The notes beneath the pieces are model-generated. The model was not told the origin of the DNA. It saw only the letters and a program-made list of their open reading frames with translations, and searched no databases. This document shows, piece by piece, positions 22,765 through 28,562 of a DNA stretch of 28,562 nt (its first letter is position 1; each line of letters starts with the position of its first letter). The position numbers were made by a program, and so were the translations under genes. This DNA is from JAJTHC01 sp044358835 (GTDB lineage Bacteria > Cyanobacteriota > Vampirovibrionia > Vampirovibrionales > JAJTHC01), in NCBI GenBank assembly GCA_044358835.1, contig JBIKNF010000019.1, positions 1-28,562 of the forward strand, given 5' to 3'.

Positions 22765-23928
22765 TTATAAACGGGCTTGGGCAAATTGATGCAAGGCATA
22801 CAAAATACGAGAAACCGCATGACCGTCTCCATAAGGGTTTTGAGGCACACTGGCTTGCAAAGTCGTGCCTGCTAAAATGGCAGACGCCGCTTCAATCAAC
22901 GCCTGTTTATTGGGTCCAATTAACTGCACCGTTCCCGCTTCTACGGCTTCAGGCCGTTCCGTTTCATTTCGCAACACCAAAATCGGAATGCCTAAGGACG
23001 GGGCTTCTTCTTGAACACCCCCAGAATCGGTTAAAATTAAGGCGGCCTGCTGCATTAACAAGCAAAACGGTTCATACTCCTGTGGTTCTAATAATTGAAT
23101 CCGAGGATGCCCCCCCAAAACAGCTTCCACACGAGGCTTCACATTCGGATTGGGGTGCACCGGCAAGGCCAAGACCACGTCTTCAAAACGATTCACGATT
23201 TCAAGCAAGGCGTCTAATATATCATTCAATGGTTCGCCAAAGTTTTCTCGGCGATGCACGGTGGCCAGCACCAAACGTTGCTCGGCACTCAATGTGACGG
23301 GTGAAGTCACTTGCTTGGCTTTGGCGCAAGCCAAGGTGTCAAACAACGCATCAATCACCGTATTGCCTGTGACATAAATGCCTGAAGCCTTGGCCCCTAA
23401 GCGCAGAAGGTTGGCTTCAGACGTTGCGGTAGGCGCAAAAAACAGATCCGCCACGGCATCCGTCAACACACGGTTGATTTCTTCAGGAAACGGAAAATCT
23501 TTATTGTAGGTTCTAAGTCCTGCTTCCACATGCCCAACAGGAATACGCGCATAATAGCAGGCCAAACTGGTGGCAAAAGTCGTGGTGGTATCCCCATGCA
23601 CCAAAACCACATCGGGCTGATGTTCCTGCAACACGTCTTTCATAGCCAGTAACACCTTGCTGGTAATGTGAAAGAGATCTTGATTGGGGGCCATAATGTT
23701 GAGATCCACATCAGGCTGAATATCAAAGAGACGCAAGACTTGATCTAACATATGACGATGCTGAGCCGTCACACACACCAACGATTCTATCCATTCACAC
23801 GCACTGAGGCCTTTAACCACGGGGGCCATTTTAATTGCTTCTGGACGGGTACCAAACACACTCATCACCTTCAAGCGACGGGGGAGGGGGGAAAGGGTTT
23901 CTTCCGCTAAACAAGGGGAAAAAGGCAT
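22765..23928 (-). CDS. wecB: UDP-N-acetylglucosamine 2-epimerase (non-hydrolysing)
   Basis: 387 residues with the GT-B fold motifs of the non-hydrolysing epimerase: FGTRPEAIKMAPV (near 25), VHGDTTTTFA (about 110), GHVEAGLRT (about 132), HRRENFG (about 223), HPNP, DSGGVQEEAPSLGIP (about 300) and LRNETERPEA. It converts UDP-GlcNAc to UDP-ManNAc in the cytoplasm for surface polysaccharides or capsule. No other polysaccharide gene is close by, so the end product is unknown. AGGA lies nine bases before the ATG. The N-terminus has about 18 extra residues before the first strand; a later start (MSVFGTRPE, residue 22) is possible. The gene is convergent with scpA. Confidence 0.92.
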   Translation of the reverse strand: MPFSPCLAEETLSPLPRRLKVMSVFGTRPEAIKMAPVVKGLSACEWIESLVCVTAQHRHMLDQVLRLFDIQPDVDLNIMAPNQDLFHITSKVLLAMKDVLQEHQPDVVLVHGDTTTTFATSLACYYARIPVGHVEAGLRTYNKDFPFPEEINRVLTDAVADLFFAPTATSEANLLRLGAKASGIYVTGNTVIDALFDTLACAKAKQVTSPVTLSAEQRLVLATVHRRENFGEPLNDILDALLEIVNRFEDVVLALPVHPNPNVKPRVEAVLGGHPRIQLLEPQEYEPFCLLMQQAALILTDSGGVQEEAPSLGIPILVLRNETERPEAVEAGTVQLIGPNKQALIEAASAILAGTTLQASVPQNPYGDGHAVSRILYALHQFAQARL

Positions 23929-23940
23929 TGGGCAAATCCT

Positions 23941-23970
23941 TTTACAGCATTTTACAAGAGTTTACAACAT
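23941..23970. repeat. Three 10-bp phased repeats upstream of wecB
   Basis: TTTACAGCAT, TTTACAAGAG and TTTACAACAT follow each other at exact 10-bp spacing, about 13-42 bp before the wecB start. A second pair with the same spacing (CTATACAACA, GTATACAACG) is at 24016-24035. One helical turn per repeat is typical of a multi-site DNA-binding protein. The wecB promoter itself was not clear. Confidence 0.4.
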
Positions 23971-24045
23971 CCTAAGAATGTAGTGTAACTAAAACAGAGT
24001 CCCCTGCCAAGCCTTCTATACAACAGTATACAACGACGTTCTGGC

Positions 24046-24420
24046 TTAGTTAAAACACTTTAAAAACAAGGTGCGAAAGGTTTCGCCTTGTGTGGGGTTA
24101 ATCGTCTTTGCGCGACTAAAATCCATTTGTTCAATCATGTAACGCATCAAAGCAATGTTGTCGCTTTCAGCGGCGGCTTGAACTTCTGCCACGACTTGGC
24201 GAAATTCGTACTGAACAGGCAAGGGTTGGCCTGTAAAAAGCTGACGCATTTCTAGTAAAATGGATTGTGCCGACTTCGGTGGGGGAGGCGCCTGCCATTC
24301 GCTCAAGCCTTCTAGGCTTGGTACTAGAGTTTCATTAGGCGCTAATTCCCACCCTTCTTCAATCATTCGCCAGCCTTTGTAGGTGTTGGCTTCTAGGTCG
24401 CTTACGGCATAAAGGGTCAT
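24046..24420 (-). CDS. Hypothetical protein, last gene of the phage-like block
   Basis: 124 residues, family not recognised. The first 50 residues (MTLYAVSDLEANTYKGWRMI... LSEWQAPPPP) look like a small domain ending in a proline hinge. The rest is helical (SILLEMRQLFTGQPLPVQYEFRQVVAEVQAAAE). Position and pattern recall small proteins next to tail-fibre genes (fibre-assembly or chaperone type), but this is context only. AGGAAAGAAG lies upstream of the ATG. It is separated from the fibre-like gene by 97 bp that include a hairpin, so it may be expressed at a different level from the genes above it. Confidence 0.6.
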   Translation of the reverse strand: MTLYAVSDLEANTYKGWRMIEEGWELAPNETLVPSLEGLSEWQAPPPPKSAQSILLEMRQLFTGQPLPVQYEFRQVVAEVQAAAESDNIALMRYMIEQMDFSRAKTINPTQGETFRTLFLKCFN

Positions 24421-24490
24421 GGTGTCTTCTTTCCTTTCGTTCTGTTTTTTATAAGTGGCTTTACTCTACTAATAGGGTTGAAAAAGTGAA

Positions 24491-24519
24491 AACGTTTTCT
24501 CTTGGGAAAGAAAACCGTT
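24491..24519 (-). terminator. Hairpin at the end of the fibre-like gene
   Basis: AACGTTTTC (24491-24499) pairs with GAAAACCGTT (24510-24519) with one bulged base. On the minus strand it starts at the fibre stop codon and is followed by TTCACTTTTTC, a modest T-tract. It is probably a partial terminator. Confidence 0.4.
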
Positions 24520-25750
24520 AAACGCTAAATCTAAACCCACTAACTGCGACATCAAAACCATTGATGCTCACTTTAAAATCAATGGCTTGGCTACTGTTTA
24601 AGGCAACGATTAACTCTCGTGAAAAGCCTACCCCGTTTAAATCCCAGCTAAACTCATTCGATGTGGACGGTAACCTCCACCAACCTCCGCCTCCCCCACG
24701 ACCCGTCACAAATAGCGATGCAACGTTAGAGGTGGGGGGTACATAAGCCGATAAGGACGTGGTGACATAAGTCGCCCCTGAAATCAAGCCCACTAAAGTC
24801 GTCATTGTTGAGGGGGAACCTATGCCATTAAACGTGGTGGCATAGCGGATTGAGGCGTTGCGTCCGTTCCATTGATCAATGTAAAACGGCAAGAGGTTAG
24901 AACTCCCGTCCGTCTTTATCGCCAAAGGCAACTGCCGCGCATGAAACACCACAGAAGCGATCGTAAAGGTTTGAACGCCTTGGGCATTATGCAACAGGTA
25001 GCCACCAGATGTATTGACACCGCTATCAATCATATACAAGTAATACCACGTATTCGGCGCCAGCGTCGCTGTGGGAGACAATCCATTCACGCCTGAAATG
25101 TCTAAATTAATCGTGTTATTGCCTGAAACGCTCAAATCACGTTGGGTATTCGCACTACGAGCCACAGCATCTCCATTAATGCTAATGGTTCGAGCCGAAA
25201 CGTATTGAGGCACCGGCACATGAACATACCCCAGTGGCAAGTTGGCTGAACCCACTTGGTAAAAGGCCGGTCCACTTTTTTGAACCGTAAGCGTTTCCCC
25301 ATGAACCACAGAATGGCCGGCAACAGGTTGTCCCCCCTTCTTCAACAGGGGCAATGCGGTATTGTTGCCTATTTTGACGCTTAAGGGTTGCCACGCATCG
25401 GGGGTTTCATTGATTTTAAAAGAAACGGTGTAGCCTTCAGGCAAAGGATTTGGAGCGTACGACGGGCTGACTTCAAAAAGGTGTTTAGTCCCCCCTGTTT
25501 CGGTGCCGGCCCATTGAATCAATTGGCGGTTACTACTGAGGTTCAAGGTTCCATTGACGGTTACATCCTGCTGAAAAGCGGTGGAACCATTAAAGGTTTT
25601 ATTGCCCGTAAAGGTTTTGTTTTGGTAAACGGCTTCATCTAGTTCATTGGCCTTGTTAATGAGTTGATCTAATTCCGCATTTAAATCATCGGCATTAATC
25701 AACAAACCGTTTTGAATCGTACTACTTTTAAGGCGTTGAATGTTACTCAT
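24518..25750 (-). CDS. Phage tail-fibre-like protein
   Basis: 410 residues. An N-terminal helix with heptad character (ADDLNAELDQLINKANELDEA) precedes short repeating strands (KTFTGNKTFNGSTAFQQDVTVNGTLNL), a pattern common in trimeric phage tail fibres and appendages. The remainder is Ser/Thr/Gly/Asn-rich beta-sheet, with a glycine run (GRGGGGGWWR) near the end and a compact C-terminal domain that would be the receptor-binding part. No enzyme motif is seen. The start codon overlaps the stop of the nozzle-like gene (ATGA), and GGAGGAG lies ten bases upstream, so the two are tightly coupled. The assignment is by pattern and gene order, not by a specific family. Confidence 0.6.
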   Translation of the reverse strand: MSNIQRLKSSTIQNGLLINADDLNAELDQLINKANELDEAVYQNKTFTGNKTFNGSTAFQQDVTVNGTLNLSSNRQLIQWAGTETGGTKHLFEVSPSYAPNPLPEGYTVSFKINETPDAWQPLSVKIGNNTALPLLKKGGQPVAGHSVVHGETLTVQKSGPAFYQVGSANLPLGYVHVPVPQYVSARTISINGDAVARSANTQRDLSVSGNNTINLDISGVNGLSPTATLAPNTWYYLYMIDSGVNTSGGYLLHNAQGVQTFTIASVVFHARQLPLAIKTDGSSNLLPFYIDQWNGRNASIRYATTFNGIGSPSTMTTLVGLISGATYVTTSLSAYVPPTSNVASLFVTGRGGGGGWWRLPSTSNEFSWDLNGVGFSRELIVALNSSQAIDFKVSINGFDVAVSGFRFSV

Positions 25751-27300
25751 AAATTGTTGTCTCCTCCTTCAATGTAAGTTAAACTGTACCCAGTTATCGC
25801 AATGGGTTGCGAGGGAATGACCCCACTTAAGGTGAGTTCAAATAAGCGACCGCTCCCTTCGGGGTACAAACGAGCAATGCCCTTTGCTTGTGAACCAAAG
25901 CGTGCGGTATTAAAGAACCCCAGCCCATACATATCTAACCCCCCAGCGCTGACGGTGAGCGAAGGCGTGAGCGAGTCGCCTCCGTCATAGCCCATTTCCC
26001 AAGCCCCATAAGCGTTGAACTGTTCAGCCCCCACGCGAGACAAGTACACGTCAATGGTGGTGATTCGTGACTGGGTGTTGAAATCCCCCAAGGAATAGGT
26101 GGAAGAAATCAATCGCCACGGAATGTTTGTTCCATTATAGGTGTGGCCTTTACGTTGCTGGTGCCAACGGCCTGAACGATCACCGCTGAGCAATTGCCCC
26201 AAAGGCAGGGTATGTCCACAGGTCATGTTGAGGCCTTTACGCAGGCTCCACTTATGGGGGCTTTGGCTGTAATTTTGCACCCACACTTCATTGCACACGG
26301 TTGAACTTTCAGTGGGCACACACCACCACAATTCTTTTTGAATGGGGTCATGCAAGGCAAAGGCTTTGTGGAGCTGAGCCTGATTCAACGCGGGAAGTCG
26401 TCCCTGCATTTCAGAAGACAAATTCCCTACGGCTAAAATCCCAAGTTGGGTGTTGGGGCCTAAGGCATTGATCCCTGAACTCGACAAGAACCAGACGTCT
26501 TGCCCCACCGCCATAAAACTTTGCGGGGATTGAGTCCCTAGTGTGTTCGACACCAGCTCAATGCGAAAGCTAGACGCATCGGCCCCGCGTAAGGCGTAAA
26601 TGCTTTTGGTTTTAAACACGAGTAAGACGTGTTCATTAGAATACGGCACGTAAAGGGGGATTAAGCCTGTGATGCGTTGTCCGTCTCCCGGACTAATTTG
26701 AATCGCCCCTGCGGAATCTTCCAAGTTGGTGGGGGTGAAGTCTTCAGGGTCTTCAAGGGCAGAAAGGTAAATCGTATTGGGACGCGTGGCATCTCCAGCC
26801 AGCACCAAACGATTGGCATACACACAACCCAAGCTCGGGTTGCCCACGATTTCGCCTTCGGCTGTGTAGGGCCAGCCCACCATGTTTTCAAAGCCTTCGC
26901 TTGTGCCGTTCCAGCGTTTTGGCGGGCAGGAATTATTGAGAATAAAACACCAGCCTAAAAATGTGACGTATTGATTGGGGCTGTCGTACGTGGTGCCTAA
27001 GGATTTTATGACGGTGCCAATGAGGGGGTTGACATGAAAGAGGGTATCGCCTGCTTGTACAAGGGTTTGATCCAACCCTGAAACATCTTGAAAGGTGTAG
27101 ATGCCATGAATGACGGATCCATTATTTAGGGGTGTACTGTTTTTGGCTTCATAGCCAATATCTAAGGTGGACCAACCCGTGGCCTGTTGCCAGTGTAGAT
27201 TTTCAAGCAGGCGTTGTTGATTCAATTTCAGTAAGATCGGGCTTACTTGGGTGTTCATGCCTCCATCAAGGCTCGGGACGTGAATACGTTTGCTTGGCAT
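25747..27300 (-). CDS. Phage tail nozzle / DNA-stabilisation-like protein
   Basis: 517 residues resembling the podovirus nozzle or packaged-DNA stabilisation proteins (T7 gp12 or P22 gp10 type). It begins DGGMNTQVSPILLKLNQQRLLENL, the usual opening of these proteins, and carries NRLVLAGDATRPNTIYLSAL followed by EDPEDFT (about 168-192), the commonest signature of the group. The rest is blade-like beta-structure (LLVFKTKSIYALRG; VGQDVWFLSSSGINALG). In virions such proteins form a hexameric tube below the portal adaptor. AGGA lies seven bases before the ATG. Upstream, between this gene and the adaptor-like gene, lies a 194-bp gap filled by intergenic repeats, which is unusual inside a phage operon. 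Confidence 0.65.
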   Translation of the reverse strand: MPSKRIHVPSLDGGMNTQVSPILLKLNQQRLLENLHWQQATGWSTLDIGYEAKNSTPLNNGSVIHGIYTFQDVSGLDQTLVQAGDTLFHVNPLIGTVIKSLGTTYDSPNQYVTFLGWCFILNNSCPPKRWNGTSEGFENMVGWPYTAEGEIVGNPSLGCVYANRLVLAGDATRPNTIYLSALEDPEDFTPTNLEDSAGAIQISPGDGQRITGLIPLYVPYSNEHVLLVFKTKSIYALRGADASSFRIELVSNTLGTQSPQSFMAVGQDVWFLSSSGINALGPNTQLGILAVGNLSSEMQGRLPALNQAQLHKAFALHDPIQKELWWCVPTESSTVCNEVWVQNYSQSPHKWSLRKGLNMTCGHTLPLGQLLSGDRSGRWHQQRKGHTYNGTNIPWRLISSTYSLGDFNTQSRITTIDVYLSRVGAEQFNAYGAWEMGYDGGDSLTPSLTVSAGGLDMYGLGFFNTARFGSQAKGIARLYPEGSGRLFELTLSGVIPSQPIAITGYSLTYIEGGDNNL

Positions 27301-27327
27301 GTTTGTTCCTTTCTTTTGGATTAACTC

Positions 27328-27452
27328 CCTCTCCCTTAGGGAGAGGGCGGGGTGAGGGATTCGGGATGCCCCGTCAGATCTGGTGAGTCCCTCCTCCTAG
27401 CGTAGCCCGCCATAGGCGAGGCGTGCGACCTAAGGGAGAAGGAACAAAGCAA
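27328..27452. repeat. Second copy of the composite palindromic repeat
   Basis: The same A-B arrangement as at 12.3 kb recurs in the same orientation: CCCTCTCC/GGAGAGGG then GGGGTGAGGGATTCGGGATGCCC, then GTCCCTCCTCCTAG and the end ACAAAGCAAAA. The type B loop has been interrupted by about 27 bases of another G/C palindromic sequence (27400-27427). Confidence 0.65.
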
Positions 27453-27456
27453 AAGG

Positions 27457-27478
27457 ACTTTTGCAGAGCCTTCTATAG
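27457..27478. mobile_element. Solitary copy of the MITE terminal repeat
   Basis: ACTTTTGCAGAGCCTTCTAT (27457-27476, plus AG) is the exact reverse complement of the left end of the element at 22569-22593. No matching second end was found nearby. An ATAAGCG, the outer tip of that repeat, lies 10 bp further on, as if bases had been inserted. Confidence 0.55.
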
Positions 27479-27494
27479 GGAGGCATAATAAGCG

Positions 27495-28169
27495 TTAAAT
27501 CCCTTGAAAGCCTGTGTTCGGGCCTTTTAAGCGAAGTGAACTAAACAAGGGTTGATAGGTCTTCTTTAAGCGAAGCATGCCTTCTTCATACAAGCGAAAA
27601 CTCAACAAACTGCCTTGCAATTCACCCAAAAACTGTTGTAAGTGGGCCATGGTGCCTAACACCAGCAGGTATTCTGCCCCATGAGGCAAGACGGGGACAT
27701 CCGTATTAACTTCAAGACGCGTCATCATAGGTTCCACCATCATTCGAAGGGTTCCGGCTTTTGTGGGTGTGGGGTAGATCTTCATGACCTGTTGAGCAAA
27801 ATGGAATTGTGAAGGGGTTTCCGCAGATTCTGCATCCAGCCATTCTAGCCGATGCGGTTCGTAGCGAAGAGATGACCAATGGGCGGCCGTGTTACTTTTG
27901 GCCCACACGGTTTGAAGGGCAATCAAGCTAGGGGTGGTGTTGTACGGGTTTAAGTCAATGGAAGTGGTGTTGGCTTCATAGGTGATTTCAACTTGTTCTT
28001 TGACGGTGGGAAGCGTCACGCTGAGGCGAATATCTTCATAAATTTGATTCAAAAAGCTAAGGGTTTGCTTAACAGGAGTGGTAGGCGCGCTAAGGGTGGT
28101 AACACTTTTTTGTCCGCAGCGGGTGAGGACGTCATTGATTAAGGTAAGGGCATTTTTCGGGCTGTTCAT
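27495..28169 (-). CDS. Phage head-tail adaptor-like protein
   Basis: 224 residues. The N-terminal half is helical (NALTLINDVLTRCGQKSV; FLNQIYEDIRLSV), as in podovirus adaptor proteins (T7 gp11 or P22 gp4 type). The middle forms strands (VEITYEANTTSIDLNPY), with a motif FAQQVMKIYPTPTKAGTLRM that is common in these proteins, and the C-terminus is again helical (LLVLGTMAHLQQFLGEL; LLSFRLYEEGMLRLKKTY). Adaptors join the portal ring to the tail nozzle, and the nozzle-like gene follows directly, so gene order supports the call. A purine-rich AGAAGAAAAG lies before the ATG. It is the first gene of the block inside this window; portal or capsid genes, if any, would lie beyond the right edge. Confidence 0.6.
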   Translation of the reverse strand: MNSPKNALTLINDVLTRCGQKSVTTLSAPTTPVKQTLSFLNQIYEDIRLSVTLPTVKEQVEITYEANTTSIDLNPYNTTPSLIALQTVWAKSNTAAHWSSLRYEPHRLEWLDAESAETPSQFHFAQQVMKIYPTPTKAGTLRMMVEPMMTRLEVNTDVPVLPHGAEYLLVLGTMAHLQQFLGELQGSLLSFRLYEEGMLRLKKTYQPLFSSLRLKGPNTGFQGI

Positions 28170-28207
28170 TGTCTTTTCTTCTTTCTTTTTGTTTGGGTTT
28201 CTAGCTT

Positions 28208-28345
28208 CGTTTATAGCTGGTGTTTAGGTTTTCTTGTTCCCGTTTAACGCTGGTGCTTGGGGGTCTTTGTCCCGCCAAAGACTCCCCAAACCCCCAAAGC
28301 GGCTTAAGGGGCGGCGGGGTGAGGGACGTGTTACGTCCTCCCTCC
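28208..28345. repeat. Third cluster of the palindromic repeat family
   Basis: Two direct copies of a 20-bp phrase (CGTTTATAGCTGGTG.. at 28208 and CGTTTAACGCTGGTG.. at 28241) precede a hairpin GGGTCTTTG/CAAAGACTCCC (28261-28286) and then GGCGGGGTGAGGGA (28313-28326), 14 bases identical to the 27.3-kb copy. TTATAGCTGGTG also occurs in the 12.4-kb cluster. A further hairpin, GGACGT/ACGTCC, follows. Confidence 0.5.
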
Positions 28346-28357
28346 CCCCACCAGTAT

Positions 28358-28562
28358 GCCCCCCTTAAGAATCCCCCATCCCCCCTCCCTCCCGTCCCGA
28401 ACCACGAATTTGTAAATCAACACACTACAATTTAACATTGTGAACAAGTTGGATTACAGAAAACTTGCCGACGGCGCACTAAATGCGAGGCTTCCGAGAC
28501 ATTTTGCGCACGGCAGGAACGAAGGAGAAGCGAGAGGGGTGGGATTCTTAAGGGAGGGGGGC
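28358..28562. repeat. Segment bounded by inverted repeats at the right edge
   Basis: GCCCCCC and TTAAGAATCCC (28358-28375) are mirrored by GGGATTCTTAA (28541-28551) and GGGAGGGGGGC at the window end. The roughly 165 bp between them contains no gene. It may be a small mobile element, an arm of a larger repeat, or part of an RNA. Its right limit is cut by the window. Confidence 0.4.

Noticed and set aside
24001..24045. Another MITE end (CCTTCTATA)
   Set aside because: Only nine bases match the terminal repeat and the GCTCTGCAAAAG part is missing, so chance is likely.
28220..28435. 71-codon plus-strand frame at the right edge
   Set aside because: It consists of the G/C palindromic repeat cluster and has no start signal.

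Overview
The window reads as chromosomal DNA of a Gram-negative (diderm) bacterium. The best guess is a non-photosynthetic relative of cyanobacteria (Vampirovibrionia / Melainabacteria-type). Three things point there. The SMC ATPase end carries the cyanobacterial-style FYALDEVDQNLDG...VVVSLRKPMIE block. It is paired with ScpA rather than MukB. The TPR protein has cyanobacteria-like 34-residue repeats (AYNNRGLAKSDLGDKTGAI). TatA, an AsmA-like giant, a lipoprotein and a type IV prepilin all fit an inner plus outer membrane. The lineage call is an inference from sequence style, not a database result.

Layout. 1-680: the tail of a possible upstream gene, two G/C hairpins and a type IV pilin-like gene. 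840-5870: tatA followed by a roughly 1,600-residue AsmA-like protein, divergent from a fur-family regulator (5976-6413). 6450-9500: a small hypothetical gene and an unusual double malic enzyme made of two complementary, individually incomplete catalytic halves. 9560-12250: a secreted TPR protein and mnmE in one operon, convergent with the malic enzyme. 12320-12550: a cluster of palindromic intergenic repeats. 12696-14048: a chimeric protein with a Tyr-Gly/Pro-Pro repeat front and a GH108-type lysozyme end. 14079-16331: rpsF-ssb-hemW on the minus strand. 16332-17161: mostly non-coding, with a 58-codon gene and a series of strong hairpins.

17162-22568 holds a lipoprotein and then smc-scpA, with a palindrome lying between the -35 and -10 of the likely smc promoter. 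A 185-bp element with terminal inverted repeats (MITE-like) fills the gap between the scpA stop and the end of wecB. From 24046 to 28169 four minus-strand genes resemble the end of a podovirus structural module: adaptor-like, nozzle/stabilisation-like, tail-fibre-like and one unknown. That block is bordered and interrupted by the same palindromic repeats seen at 12.3 kb and by a solitary copy of the MITE end, so it looks like an old or domesticated prophage remnant that may continue past the right edge.

Functionally the core genes serve chromosome organisation (smc, scpA, ssb), translation and tRNA modification (rpsF, mnmE), haem trafficking (hemW), protein export and envelope biogenesis (tatA, AsmA-like, wecB) and central carbon metabolism (malic enzyme). 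No tRNA, rRNA or CRISPR array was recognised.
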